A stretch of 64,000 nucleotides of DNA from Hoeflea sp. IMCC20628. Lineage in GTDB: Bacteria > Pseudomonadota > Alphaproteobacteria > Rhizobiales > Rhizobiaceae. Below the pieces are notes generated by a model. That model was not told the DNA's origin. It did no database searches and saw nothing but the letters and a program-made list of their open reading frames with translations. A program made the translations under genes and the position numbers. The stretch is taken from NCBI RefSeq assembly GCF_001011155.1, contig NZ_CP011479.1:452501-516500 (forward strand), read 5' to 3'. The stretch's first letter is position 1; every line of letters begins with the position of its first letter. Shown piece by piece: positions 1 to 8,113 of this stretch.

Positions 1-108
1 ATCCGCCTGAGCAGGCGATATGCACAGCGGCAAGGACGCAAGCGCCGCGAAAAGCGTTGTTGTCAACGCCCTTAGCCCTTTACGTACTCGCCACCGGTCT
101 GGACCCAT
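1..108 (-). CDS. Partial exported protein, N-terminus only (possible Slam/T11SS partner)
   Basis: Thirty-six codons run open from an ATG at 108 to the window edge. The product starts with basic residues (RWRVRKGLR), continues with a hydrophobic core (TTTLFAALASLPLCI) and ends in SPAQAD, a good Sec signal peptide with cleavage after AQA. It lies on the same strand 36 bases downstream of the TbpB-like lipoprotein, so the two probably form an operon. Genes for TbpB-like lipoproteins are often paired with Slam (DUF560) outer-membrane translocators, which also carry a signal peptide; that identity is inferred from context only, since no DUF560 sequence is visible. A TTG at codon 15 is an alternative start. 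Confidence 0.5.
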   Translation of the reverse strand, partial: MGPDRWRVRKGLRALTTTLFAALASLPLCISPAQAD

Positions 109-144
109 TTCCGAGGAAAACACGGGAATTTTACGCATTGCTGA

Positions 145-1206
145 TTAGTTTTTCACGGCGCCAAAGGTTCCCGTCATCAGATAATCCCGGTTCTGGCCAT
201 CGATCTCCGCATTGCCTTCGATCACATAGGCGGCAGCGGTTTCTGCTGCCGCGTCTCCGAAGAACGACCCGATGGCTTCGTTGTAGGTTGATGTTCCAAC
301 GGGGTTGTTGTTCGAATCGACCAGTTGGGCTGTTCCGGTATAATCCGAACCGGTGATGTTTGCGTTGATGTTGAGGCCGGTCACGTTGGGGTTGAGCATC
401 AGCATATTGCTGTCTTTGTAAGCGGCGAGTTGGCCGTTCTTAATGCCACCCTTGACCGTTCCAGCTCCGAAATCCGCAGTCAGTTCAACCTCGCCGCCGT
501 TGAGCCCCATGTTCTGCATGTTTCCGTTGTCATCATAAACCGAGGTTCCACCCTCGTGGAAACCGCGATATGTGGCCTGTCCGGACATGGGCATGTTGGT
601 GGTGTTGTTGCCGATGAAGCCGACCGCTTGAACAGAGGTTGCGGCACCATCAGCGCCCTCCTGGTAACGAATGGTCGTGCCATGCTTGAGAACAATCTGC
701 TCAACAAATTTGCCGTTTGAATCGTGGCGGTTGTAGACACCGACCGAGGACAGGTTTGCATGCTCGTTCGAGACCTGTGCGTCACCGAAGTTGCCGCCGT
801 CGAAGTAGATACTGCCTTTGGCGTCCGTCATCCCGACAAGCGTGGTTCCGTTTTCCAGCTGGTCTGTGGAGGTGGCCGTGATCAGGGCCGGGTTGTTGCC
901 CTGATTGGTGTTTGGATCGGGATCGACGTCCGCAGCCCCATCAATGGTAATCCCGCCCGGCGCAGATTTTTCGAGAATCCTGGCTTGCGTGATCTGGTGT
1001 TGGGACTGCGGCAGATTTGTATAGGAGCTGACTGAAGAAGTGTTTGTCGCATTCACCCGATAGGCCAGCGCCTTGCCGGATGCCTTGATCGGCAGCGAGC
1101 CTCCGGCAGCAGGACCCGCCAATGTGCCACCCGAGGGTGAACACGCACTGACTACGGGAAGAATTGCGAGCACCACTGCGCCGGAAATTAAAGCTGATTT
1201 GTTCAT
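145..1206 (-). CDS. Transferrin-binding-protein-like lipoprotein (TbpB beta-barrel domain)
   Basis: The protein has 353 residues. It starts at MNKSALISG with GAGGGATGG just upstream and has a lipoprotein signal ending in the lipobox VSAC (Cys22). The mature part is Gly/Asn/Thr-rich and beta-predicted. Its C-terminal section contains GSFFGDAAAETAAAYVIEG, which matches the G-FFG-A-E-AG signature of the TbpB C-lobe barrel domain. Related cargo proteins are surface lipoproteins that bind transferrin, haemoglobin or haem, or act in host attachment, and are often exported by a Slam-type (type XI) machine. The ligand here is unknown; no iron-regulator site was recognised upstream. It is followed at once by a gene for an exported protein that is cut by the window edge. 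Confidence 0.75.
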   Translation of the reverse strand: MNKSALISGAVVLAILPVVSACSPSGGTLAGPAAGGSLPIKASGKALAYRVNATNTSSVSSYTNLPQSQHQITQARILEKSAPGGITIDGAADVDPDPNTNQGNNPALITATSTDQLENGTTLVGMTDAKGSIYFDGGNFGDAQVSNEHANLSSVGVYNRHDSNGKFVEQIVLKHGTTIRYQEGADGAATSVQAVGFIGNNTTNMPMSGQATYRGFHEGGTSVYDDNGNMQNMGLNGGEVELTADFGAGTVKGGIKNGQLAAYKDSNMLMLNPNVTGLNINANITGSDYTGTAQLVDSNNNPVGTSTYNEAIGSFFGDAAAETAAAYVIEGNAEIDGQNRDYLMTGTFGAVKN

Positions 1207-1293
1207 GATCCATCCCTCGCCCGCATACACTTACGAAACACTGCCCGCATTCAGGGCCAGCCCGCCGAATCCGGGGCGGGATCACGGCAGGCC

Positions 1294-1378
1294 ATCGATA
1301 CTCAAACCTCGACGATGCGAATGGTTTGGACTGCACACGAGGAAACCTCCGCGTGTGCCGTTGCATTGAAGTATCGAT
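1294..1378. repeat. Nested inverted repeat in intergenic DNA
   Basis: ATCGATACT (1294-1302) is perfectly repeated in inverted form at 1370-1378. Between the arms lies a second hairpin, GCACACG (1333-1339) pairing with CGTGTGC (1352-1358), with AGG/CCT extending it around an AAA loop. It lies in the 520-base gap between the lipoprotein gene and the small LuxR-type gene. It could be a structured transcript, a decayed mobile repeat or a protein-binding site. Confidence 0.5.
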
Positions 1379-1397
1379 GGAAATGCAGGACTCTCAA

Positions 1398-1413
1398 TCA
1401 CCCGATCGGGTGA
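1398..1413. promoter_or_regulatory. 16-bp perfect palindrome, candidate operator
   Basis: TCACCCGATCGGGTGA is a perfect palindrome about 190 bases upstream of the lipoprotein start and about 315 bases downstream of the end of the small LuxR-type gene. It resembles a dimeric regulator site in form. No known consensus is matched with certainty. Confidence 0.35.
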
Positions 1414-1524
1414 AAACACTGTTTTGCGATTTAATGATTTGCTCATTGGCGCGGGGCACGTGATGACCTATATACAGCTTGCGATCTGCGCCCCTCGACA
1501 GGATACACGAACCCTGGGGCCTTA

Positions 1525-1609
1525 ATTGATCCAAAGGGTGCTGTCCCTGACCGGACTCGTGGGTCCGGACATATGGCGCCCACCTACGTTGTAGGTTCCC
1601 AGGATCAAT
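1525..1609. repeat. Second nested inverted repeat (three-way-junction-like)
   Basis: ATTGATCC (1525-1532) pairs with GGATCAAT (1602-1609). Inside are two perfect hairpins: CCGGAC/GTCCGG (1551-1568) and ACCTAC/GTAGGT (1582-1596, three-base loop). The arrangement of an outer stem enclosing two hairpins is unlikely to be chance, but no RNA family was recognised. Confidence 0.45.
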
Positions 1610-1728
1610 AAATCCATCGGTTGCCGTGGATCGCACTTTTCTCTCGCAAATCTGAAATATCTGCTCTCTCGCAAATGCTGGTCAAAGCGGAGGCTGTCCT
1701 GCCGCAAATTGAGCAGATGATTTGCGGC

Positions 1729-1938
1729 CTACTGGATCAATCCCAGTTTCAACGCGCGCGCTACGGCCTCGATTGTGGTGTCGGCCATCAGTTTCCGGCA
1801 CGCAGATGCGATCAGGGTGTTGGCATTGGTCTGGCATTCATTGTGTTGCCCGGTCTTGATATCGTGCGCCCGACCCCGCGCCGCCAGTTGCAGGCAGATC
1901 CGTTCAGGACTGGTCAATGGTTCCAGGGGGAAGGTCAT
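1729..1938 (-). CDS. Small LuxR-type HTH regulator
   Basis: The product has 69 residues and consists almost wholly of a LuxR/FixJ-type DNA-binding domain. It opens with LTSPERICLQLAARG, like the usual LTxREREVL-xxAxG, and ends with EAVARALKLGLIQ, the typical recognition-helix tail. The middle (QHNECQTNANTLIASACRKL) is more diverged from the usual KEIAxxL-S-TVxxHxxxxxxKL. The ATG at 1938 has AAGGA five bases upstream; a TTG lies one codon earlier. Stand-alone HTH proteins of this size occur in rhizobia, but this could also be the remnant of a longer regulator. Target and signal are unknown. Confidence 0.5.
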   Translation of the reverse strand: MTFPLEPLTSPERICLQLAARGRAHDIKTGQHNECQTNANTLIASACRKLMADTTIEAVARALKLGLIQ

Positions 1939-1977
1939 CAATGTCCTTAAATGTTACCATTGAGAAATAGCTATGGA

Positions 1978-2110
1978 GGTCTGTGTATCCTCAGGCTGTA
2001 GTCTCCGACAACCAGATCCCCGTCGCACGGTGTACAAACGGTATGCAGGGTTCTCAAAATGAGACAAATCCGCCTTAGCCTGTGGCAAATCCTGCCGCGA
2101 CGTTGACGCA
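1978..2110 (+). ncRNA. ssrS: Candidate 6S RNA (ssrS) upstream of the formyl-THF cyclo-ligase
   Basis: In many proteobacteria the 6S RNA gene sits directly upstream of the 5-formyltetrahydrofolate cyclo-ligase gene, as this stretch does. It can fold into a long rod: CCTCAGGCT near 2010 pairs with AGCCTGTGG near 2078 (8 of 9), and GTCTC pairs with GAGAC inside. The element AGCCTGTGGCAAATC resembles the conserved 3' arm of 6S. A weak promoter (CTTAAA, 16 bases, TAGCTA) precedes it at 1946-1973. The self-complementarity makes the strand ambiguous; plus is chosen by synteny. Ends are approximate. Confidence 0.3.
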
Positions 2111-2159
2111 TGCGCGCGTTCGGGCTTACGGCTTTGCTTCGGAAATGTCGGAGAAACCC

Positions 2160-2732
2160 ATGGACAGCAAGGCAAGCCTTCGCGCCGCAGCGCTGGCGCA
2201 AAGAGATGCGCTGGCGCCGGATCGCCGCATCGAAATGAGCCTTGCGATGGCCGAACATGCCGAAGCGATCGCCTTTGATCCCGGCACGGTGATCGCCGGT
2301 TATCTGCCGATTCGTTCCGAGCCGGATTTGCGGCCGTTGATGGCGCGGTTTCGTTCGCGTGGCGCGCGGTTGTGCCTGCCGGTGGTGCTCGATCGTGAAA
2401 CCATTGTGTTTCGCGACTTTGTCCGCGGTGCGGAGCTGGTCAAGACCGGCTTCGGGACCTCGGGACCGGGACCGGAGGCAGAGGAGCTTGATCCGGATAT
2501 CCTGCTTGTTCCGCTGTCGTCGTTCGACCCTCACGGCAACCGGCTCGGCTATGGCGCGGGTCATTATGACCGGGCAATCGCGCGGCTCCGCGGGAAGGGG
2601 CTGTCGCCACAACTCATAGGCACGGCCTTTTCACTTCAGCAGACTGACAATCTGCCGGCAGAGCCGCATGATGTGCCGCTGGCGATGATCCTGACCGAGG
2701 TGGGCTTGCGCTCATTTCCGCAAGCTCTATAG
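2160..2732 (+). CDS. 5-formyltetrahydrofolate cyclo-ligase
   Basis: This enzyme of 190 residues (MTHFS/YgfA family) converts 5-formyl-THF to 5,10-methenyl-THF with ATP, returning folate to the one-carbon pool. The family hallmark GYGAGHYDR is present in the C-terminal half, preceded by LVPLSSFDPHGNRL. An N-terminal KASLRAAALAQRDAL matches the usual K-x-LR-R start of the family. The ATG at 2160 has GGAG eight bases upstream; in-frame starts at 2082 and 2145 would add an atypical leader. It is followed after 7 bases by the YmdB-like gene, so the two are probably co-transcribed. Confidence 0.92.
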   Translation: MDSKASLRAAALAQRDALAPDRRIEMSLAMAEHAEAIAFDPGTVIAGYLPIRSEPDLRPLMARFRSRGARLCLPVVLDRETIVFRDFVRGAELVKTGFGTSGPGPEAEELDPDILLVPLSSFDPHGNRLGYGAGHYDRAIARLRGKGLSPQLIGTAFSLQQTDNLPAEPHDVPLAMILTEVGLRSFPQAL

Positions 2733-2739
2733 AGAGCCG

Positions 2740-3564
2740 ATGCGCCTGTTATTTCTTGGAGACATGGTCGGACGATCCGGCCGCACCGCGGTCTGGAACC
2801 GCCTTCCCGGCCTGATCCGCGATTACAAGCTGGATTTTGTCATCGTCAATGGTGAGAACGCCGCTGGCGGGTTCGGTATCACCGAAGCGATATTTCTCGA
2901 AACGCTGGAAGCCGGCGCCGATGTGGTGACAACCGGCAATCACGTCTGGGATCAGCGCGAGGCGTTGGTCTATGCCGACCGGCAGGACCGGTTTCTGCGC
3001 CCGGCCAATTATCCGCCCGGTACTCCCGGACGCGGCTCCAATCTCTATATCGCCCGCAATGGCGCGCGCGTGCTTGTCGCCAATGTGATGGGCCGGGTGT
3101 TCATGCACCCCGATCTCGATGATCCGTTCTCGGCAGGCGAAGCCATCCTCAATGCCTGTCCGCTGGGCGAACAGGCCGATGCGGTGGTGTTCGATTTCCA
3201 TGCCGAAGCGACCAGCGAAAAGCTCTGTTTTGCGCATTTTGTCGATGGTCGGGCGAGTTTCGTTGTCGGCACTCACACCCATGTGCCCACGGCCGACGCC
3301 CAGATCCTCAATGGCGGCACCGCCTATATGACCGATGCCGGCATGTGCGGCGATTACGATTCCTCCATCGGCATGGAAAAGGAAGAACCGATCAACCGCT
3401 TCCTGTCGCGCATTCCGAAGGGACGTTTTGAAGCCGCGTCCGGCCCCGCGACGATCAGCGGCGTCGCCGTCGAGATCTCTGACCGCACCGGGCTGGCCGA
3501 GAAAATCGCGCCGTTACGAATCGGGCCACGGTTGAGCGAAACCATGCCGGACTTCTGGAGCTGA
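2740..3564 (+). CDS. YmdB-like metallophosphoesterase (TIGR00282 family)
   Basis: The 274-residue protein has the dimetal phosphoesterase motifs in order: FLGDMVGRSGR near the N-terminus, VNGENAAGG, TTGNHVWDQ, FHAEATSEK and VGTHTHVPTADAQIL. Family members hydrolyse 2',3'-cyclic nucleotides or other phosphodiesters; the Bacillus protein YmdB acts on cAMP and influences RNA turnover and biofilm formation. It lies 7 bases behind the folate cyclo-ligase gene, a pairing common in rhizobia. The 3' end faces the opposing TPR gene, whose frameshifted frame would otherwise overlap it by over 200 bases. Confidence 0.88.
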   Translation: MRLLFLGDMVGRSGRTAVWNRLPGLIRDYKLDFVIVNGENAAGGFGITEAIFLETLEAGADVVTTGNHVWDQREALVYADRQDRFLRPANYPPGTPGRGSNLYIARNGARVLVANVMGRVFMHPDLDDPFSAGEAILNACPLGEQADAVVFDFHAEATSEKLCFAHFVDGRASFVVGTHTHVPTADAQILNGGTAYMTDAGMCGDYDSSIGMEKEEPINRFLSRIPKGRFEAASGPATISGVAVEISDRTGLAEKIAPLRIGPRLSETMPDFWS

Positions 3565-3591
3565 CCCAGCGGGACAAGTAGACCCGGCTTT

Positions 3592-4163
3592 CTACAGATC
3601 CTGTTCCAGGCCCTTGATTGCCGGGCGGTCCGCGTCCGCATCAGGCGGCAACATGCCGCGCTCCTTGAGCCAGGGATGAATGGTGACAGCGCCGCAAACG
3701 CAACTTCGGTTCGTCCCATCTGCAAAAGAATATGAAACATGCCCGACCAGGCGCCGAAATGGTCGGGTTCCAGTTCAATCGCGCGTTCAAGATCGGACAG
3801 CGCGCCATTGATGTTGTCGCGCAGGAAACGCGCAAAGGCCCTCTGGTTCCAGCCCTCGGCATAGTCCGGCGCCTCGCGCACGGCGATGTCGAAAGCGGTT
3901 TCGGCAGCCTCGAAATCATAACTCTCGCGACGTTCCATGCCATGATCGATGGCGTCGCGGACGGCAAGAGTGGGGGCCTGGTCAAGCCACCAGCGCCATA
4001 TGGCGTTCTCCGCCTCACGTCCTTCGCGCTCGGTCTTGGCGGATTTCAATGCCGCAAACAGTCTTTCACGTTCACTGGAAGCGTTGGCCAGCAACACCGA
4101 AGGCCTTGCGGCAGCGAAGGCGAGCACCGCGATGCGGATCAGAAACTTGCGCCGGTTGATCAT
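3592..4163 (-). pseudogene. TPR protein with exported signal, apparently frameshifted near its 3' end
   Basis: The N-terminus MINRRKFLIRIAVLAFAAARPSVLLA looks like a signal peptide. Residues about 75-155 carry two TPR-type helices (YDFEAAETAFDIAVREAPDY, NGALSDLERAIELEPDH). After LLQMGRTEVAFAALS (about 3688) the open frame turns into Arg/Ser-rich sequence and runs on to 3354 antisense to the YmdB-like gene. Shifting frame by one missing base gives TIHPWLKERGMLPP and then a sensible tail with stop at 3592, which fits the expected end of such proteins. So this is a real frameshift, a sequencing error or a decaying gene. Its ATG overlaps the stop of the MBL gene by one base (TGATG). Confidence 0.7.
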
Positions 4164-4993
4164 CAGATCCCCTTCAAGACCAAAATAGTCGGCTGGCGCG
4201 GCAAGCTGCGGGCTGAAATGGTGAAGCTGTCTTCATTGACATAATCGACCAGAAACCGGTCGCCCATCATGGTGATGAAAGCTGACAGCGGCGCACCGCG
4301 ACGATGCATAGGCAACAGGATTGAGGATTGCAAACGTTTGGCAAGTCCGGTCATCGCCTCGTGGCTCAAGGTTAGCCCGCCATCGACCGGCACCATGACG
4401 ATATCGAGCCGCCCGATTTGCGCAAAATGCCGATCTTCCAAGGGGTGATGCAAATGCCCCAGATGACCGATACACAGATCGGCAACCTCGAAAATGAAGA
4501 TCGAATTGCCGTCGGGCTCCATGCTGCCAAAATTGCGGATGTCGGTGGTGACATTGCGGACATAGACATCGTCCACCACGAGATTGTGCTCTGCCGGGCT
4601 CTGGTCGAAATTCCAGCCGCGCAACACGTGTGCGATCCGCTCGTCGGGCGCCAGGGTGAAATGCGAGGAATGCGCCTTGTTCATGGTCACGACATCGGGA
4701 ACCGACACACGTCCCGCCCATCCGTTGAAGTCAGTGGCAATCGTCACGCCCGCCGGCGTGGTAATCACATAGGTCGAATGTCCTGCAAACATGATCTCGA
4801 CGTCGCCGGAACCAGCTGCCGCCGGTTGAACCCGTGCTGCGACTTCGTCCGGTGTCAGGTTGGCGTAGGTCGCGCGGGGCAGGGACTGCGCCACGGCCAT
4901 GCATTGGCTGAAAGGCCGCTGCTGATCCTGCGCTGCGGCAGGCGATGATAAAAACAGTGTGGCGATAAAGATAAGGGCATTGATACGGGGCAT
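4163..4993 (-). CDS. Exported MBL-fold metal-dependent hydrolase
   Basis: From the ATG at 4993 the product has 276 residues, with a signal peptide (INALIFIATLFLSSPAAAQ). It is a diverged metallo-beta-lactamase fold protein of the UlaG/YcbK-like kind: VEIMFAGHSTYVITTPAGVTIATDFNGWAG, then NKAHSSHFT in place of HxHxDH, then GHLGHLHHPLE and a late PMHRRG. The classic HxHxDH motif is not intact, so metal binding or activity may be altered. A longer in-frame start at 5110 would spoil the signal peptide. It is translationally coupled to the downstream TPR gene. The substrate is unknown. Confidence 0.75.
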   Translation of the reverse strand: MPRINALIFIATLFLSSPAAAQDQQRPFSQCMAVAQSLPRATYANLTPDEVAARVQPAAAGSGDVEIMFAGHSTYVITTPAGVTIATDFNGWAGRVSVPDVVTMNKAHSSHFTLAPDERIAHVLRGWNFDQSPAEHNLVVDDVYVRNVTTDIRNFGSMEPDGNSIFIFEVADLCIGHLGHLHHPLEDRHFAQIGRLDIVMVPVDGGLTLSHEAMTGLAKRLQSSILLPMHRRGAPLSAFITMMGDRFLVDYVNEDSFTISARSLPRQPTILVLKGI

Positions 4994-5067
4994 GATGGTG
5001 GCTCCGTGGCTGATGTCTTTCACTTGCGTAAGTGTAGGGCAGTCTGACGTAAGGTAAAGACCTGGTT

Positions 5068-5559
5068 TCAGCCCGGTACGGTGGGGTCCGAACCGGTCAT
5101 CTGCTGCCATCGTTGTTTGAGGGCGGCGTAATTGTCTTCAGGCTGGCGCTCATAACTGATCTCGTCGGCGCCAATCGCCATGAATTTCTGCTTCGAGCTG
5201 GTCCAGATGTGTCCGGCGGGCATCAGCCAGGAGGTGTCATCCAGCGTGCCGGCCTTGATGTTGATTTCGGCGGACCCGCTGGTGCCGTGCCAGATGCGGA
5301 CACCGCAATCGGGACAGAACCAGCCCTGGCGCTGTTTGCCGGATTCACTCTCCCGGCTTATGCATTGCAGGCCCGGATCGACATCGAGATCCTCGCGCCG
5401 GAACCGTAGGCTTTCGCCAAAGGCTGACGAGGTCTGCCGCTGGCATTCGGTGCAATGGCAAAGATAAAACACCAGCGGACGCGCCAGCAATGTGTAGCGG
5501 ATTTTGCCGCATTGGCAGCCGCCTCTCAGGGGCAGGGGCGGGATGTTGGTGTGATGCAT
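5068..5559 (-). CDS. GFA family zinc protein (glutathione-dependent formaldehyde-activating-like)
   Basis: The protein has 163 residues. The zinc ligands of the GFA/CENP-V fold are clear: GGCQCGKIRY near residue 12-20, CHCTECQRQTSSAFG near 34-48 and WFCPDCGVRIWHGT near 80. Gfa itself was described as speeding S-hydroxymethylglutathione formation, but most family members have no proven reaction. The start at 5559 (MHHTNIPPL) removes a 22-residue atypical leader. It stands alone, divergent from yebC, 80 bases apart. Confidence 0.85.
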   Translation of the reverse strand: MHHTNIPPLPLRGGCQCGKIRYTLLARPLVFYLCHCTECQRQTSSAFGESLRFRREDLDVDPGLQCISRESESGKQRQGWFCPDCGVRIWHGTSGSAEINIKAGTLDDTSWLMPAGHIWTSSKQKFMAIGADEISYERQPEDNYAALKQRWQQMTGSDPTVPG

Positions 5560-5639
5560 GGCCGGAACCTTCTGGACGAAACGCGGTAAGAACCTTATAA
5601 CGCGCCAATCCAGATTCCAGAGCAAAGATCAGGGGCATT

Positions 5640-6386
5640 ATGGCCGGCCATTCACAATTTAAAAACATCATGCACCGCAAAGGCCGGCAAGACGCCGTCC
5701 GTTCCAAGATGTTCTCCAAGCTGGGGCGCGAAATTACCGTCGCCGCCAAGATGGGCGCGCCCGATCCGGCGATGAACCCGCGGCTGAGGCTGGCGATTCA
5801 GAACGCCAAGGCGCAGTCGATGCCCAAGGACAACATCCAGCGCGCCGTCAACAAGGCGACAGGCGGCGACAGCGAGAACTATGATGAAGTGCGTTACGAG
5901 GGCTATGGCCCGGGCGGCGTTGCCGTCATCGTCGAAGCGCTGACCGACAACCGCAACCGCACGGCATCCAATGTCCGCGCAGCGTTTACCAAATCCGGCG
6001 GCGCACTTGGCGAAACCGGTTCGGTGGGCTTCATGTTCTCGCGTGTTGGCGAAATCATCTATCCGCCGGAGGCCGGTGACGCCGACACGATCATGGAAGC
6101 CGCCATCATGGCCGGCGCCGAAGACGTGACCAGCAGCGAGGATGAACACAACATCATTTGCGCATTCGAGGATATCGGCGAGGTTTCAACCGCACTCGAA
6201 GAGGCGCTCGGTGAGGCGCAGTCGATCCGGGCAATCTGGAAGCCGGCAACGTCAGCGCCGGTCGATGAGGACAAGGCGGAATCGGTGCTCAAGTTGATCG
6301 CCACGCTCGACGACGACGATGACGTGCAGAACGTCTACGCCAATTTCGAAGTCTCCGACGAAGTCATGGCCAAGCTCTCGGCCTGA
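5640..6386 (+). CDS. YebC/PmpR family regulator
   Basis: The 248-residue length and the start [15 protein letters not shown] are typical of YebC (TACO1) proteins. DNEDD-like acidic and [18 protein letters not shown] signature stretches are present, with [14 protein letters not shown] in the middle domain. YebC proteins bind DNA or ribosomes; some relieve stalling at proline stretches and others act as transcription factors. In alphaproteobacteria the gene often lies just upstream of ruvC, as it nearly does here, interrupted by one opposing gene. A strong hairpin terminator follows. Confidence 0.93.
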   Translation: MAGHSQFKNIMHRKGRQDAVRSKMFSKLGREITVAAKMGAPDPAMNPRLRLAIQNAKAQSMPKDNIQRAVNKATGGDSENYDEVRYEGYGPGGVAVIVEALTDNRNRTASNVRAAFTKSGGALGETGSVGFMFSRVGEIIYPPEAGDADTIMEAAIMAGAEDVTSSEDEHNIICAFEDIGEVSTALEEALGEAQSIRAIWKPATSAPVDEDKAESVLKLIATLDDDDDVQNVYANFEVSDEVMAKLSA

Positions 6387-6410
6387 CCGGTCAGACTGGC
6401 TGAAACAATC

Positions 6411-6444
6411 AACCGCCGGCCTTTCGAGCCGGCGGTTTTGTTTT
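6411..6444 (+). terminator. Rho-independent terminator between yebC and the LLM gene
   Basis: AACCGCCGGC (6411-6420) and GCCGGCGGTT (6428-6437) form a perfect 10-bp stem with a seven-base loop, followed by TTGTTTTG. It can serve yebC; the opposing LLM gene ends four bases later. Confidence 0.85.
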
Positions 6445-6447
6445 GTC

Positions 6448-7434
6448 TCAGAGCGTCTCGCGCAGCTTGCCGAACAGATCGACGGATTTCAGCCTCGCGT
6501 CGAGTGAATGGATCGGCATCGAGATCATGATCTCATCGGCCTTGGTTGCCTTGATGAAATCATGCATCTGCGCCTTGGCGCTCTCCGGACCACCGACGAT
6601 GGCGTAGCGCAGCATGTGCTCGACATTGATCTTTTCCATGTCGTTCCAGTAGCCATCCATGGTTTCGATCGGCGGCGGCATTTTTCCGCGCGTGTTGCGG
6701 CGCATGTTGACGAATGTCTGCTGCAGGGTGGTGAACAGATGCGCGGCCTGATCATCGGTATCGGCCATGACTCCCATCACCGCAGCCATGACAAAAGGTT
6801 TGTCGAGTTGCGCCGACGGCGTGAACTTGTCGCGGTAAATTTCCAGCGCTTCAAGCAGCATGTCGGGCGCGAAATGCGAGGCAAAGGCGTAAGGAAGGCC
6901 AAGCGCTGCAGCCAGATGGGCGCTGTAGATGCTGGATCCGAGAATCCACAGCGGCACATGTGAGCCGGCGCCGGGGATGGCGATCAGCTTGGTGTCGTCG
7001 GGCTCGCCCAGCCAGTGCTGCAGTTCCAGAATATCATCGGGAAAACTCTGGGCACCGCTTTCCAGATTGCGCCTGAGCGCACGGGCGGTGTTCATGTCTG
7101 TGCCCGGCGCACGGCCGAGACCGAGATCGACGCGGCCCGGAAACAGCGCTTCCAGTGTTCCGAACTGTTCGGCAATGACCAGCGGCGCGTGGTTTGGCAG
7201 CATGATGCCGCCCGAGCCGATACGGATGGTGCTGGTCGCATGTCCTGCCTCGGCAATCACCAGTGCTGTGGCCGCACTGGCAATGCCTTTCATGCCGTGA
7301 TGCTCGGCAAGCCAGAACCGGGTGTAGCCGGCGTCCTCGGCGCGCTTGGCCATCAGCGGTGTTGCGGCAAGCGCATCGCTGACGGTGCCGCCTTCGACGA
7401 TGGGGCAGAGATCAAGAATTGAAAAGGCGGTCAT
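6448..7434 (-). CDS. LLM-class flavin-dependent oxidoreductase
   Basis: The 328-residue protein is a luciferase-like TIM barrel of the MsnO8 subgroup: it starts [14 protein letters not shown], has [21 protein letters not shown], and [39 protein letters not shown] typical of F420/FMN-dependent monooxygenases. It probably oxidises a small organic molecule with FMNH2. It lies between yebC and ruvC but on the opposite strand. No clue to its substrate is seen nearby. Confidence 0.85.
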   Translation of the reverse strand: MTAFSILDLCPIVEGGTVSDALAATPLMAKRAEDAGYTRFWLAEHHGMKGIASAATALVIAEAGHATSTIRIGSGGIMLPNHAPLVIAEQFGTLEALFPGRVDLGLGRAPGTDMNTARALRRNLESGAQSFPDDILELQHWLGEPDDTKLIAIPGAGSHVPLWILGSSIYSAHLAAALGLPYAFASHFAPDMLLEALEIYRDKFTPSAQLDKPFVMAAVMGVMADTDDQAAHLFTTLQQTFVNMRRNTRGKMPPPIETMDGYWNDMEKINVEHMLRYAIVGGPESAKAQMHDFIKATKADEIMISMPIHSLDARLKSVDLFGKLRETL

Positions 7435-7596
7435 GGAATGTCTTTCGGGGCTGTATATGGTGGGGCTGTGGACTGCTTCCCACCATGTAGGAAGTTACCG
7501 GTGGAAAGCCAAAAACTGTTTCGTGATCAGGAGGTTTGTTTTTGCTTTGTTCACATTTTGATGGAAAGCTCCGGCACAGGCAGCTAGGGTTTTTGG

Positions 7597-8103
7597 ATGA
7601 GAGAAGCGATTCGAATTATCGGGATTGATCCCGGGCTGAGGAACACCGGCTGGGGTGTTGTCGAGAGCCTCGGCAATTCCTTGCGCTTTGTCGCCTCGGG
7701 CACGGTCAAATCCGACGCCAAGCTTGATCTCGCGTCACGGCTGATGCAGCTTTACGACGGTCTTGAGACCGTGTTGCATGAGTATCAGCCGTTTGAGGCG
7801 GCGGTGGAAAACACCTTCGTCAACAAGGACGCCACAGCGACGCTGAAGCTTGGGCAGGCCCGTGGCATCGCCATGGTGGTGCCTGCACGCGCCGGATTGC
7901 GGGTCGCTGAATATGCGCCGAATGCGGTCAAGAAGGCGGTGATCGGCGTCGGCCATGGTGACAAGAAGCAGATCGTCATGATGGTCAGGATGCTGATCCC
8001 GAAAGCGACATTTGACAGCGAACATGCAGCGGACGCGCTGGCGATCGCCATTTGCCATGCGCATCACCGGACATCGCCCGCCTGGCGAATGGCTGCGGAA
8101 TGA
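7597..8103 (+). CDS. ruvC: Holliday junction endonuclease RuvC
   Basis: The 168-residue protein has the RNase H-like fold signature [15 protein letters not shown] with catalytic Asp11, an acidic [21 protein letters not shown] segment, and [15 protein letters not shown] with the late catalytic aspartate. It cuts Holliday junctions symmetrically after RuvAB branch migration. It begins an operon with ruvA 10 bases downstream. Length is normal for the family. Confidence 0.97.
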   Translation: MREAIRIIGIDPGLRNTGWGVVESLGNSLRFVASGTVKSDAKLDLASRLMQLYDGLETVLHEYQPFEAAVENTFVNKDATATLKLGQARGIAMVVPARAGLRVAEYAPNAVKKAVIGVGHGDKKQIVMMVRMLIPKATFDSEHAADALAIAICHAHHRTSPAWRMAAE

Positions 8104-8113
8104 GGACGTTTCG

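Noticed and set aside
3354-3591. Continuation of the TPR frame antisense to the YmdB-like gene
   Set aside because: Arg/Ser/Pro-rich translation without family likeness, opposite a well-conserved gene; best explained by a frameshift upstream.
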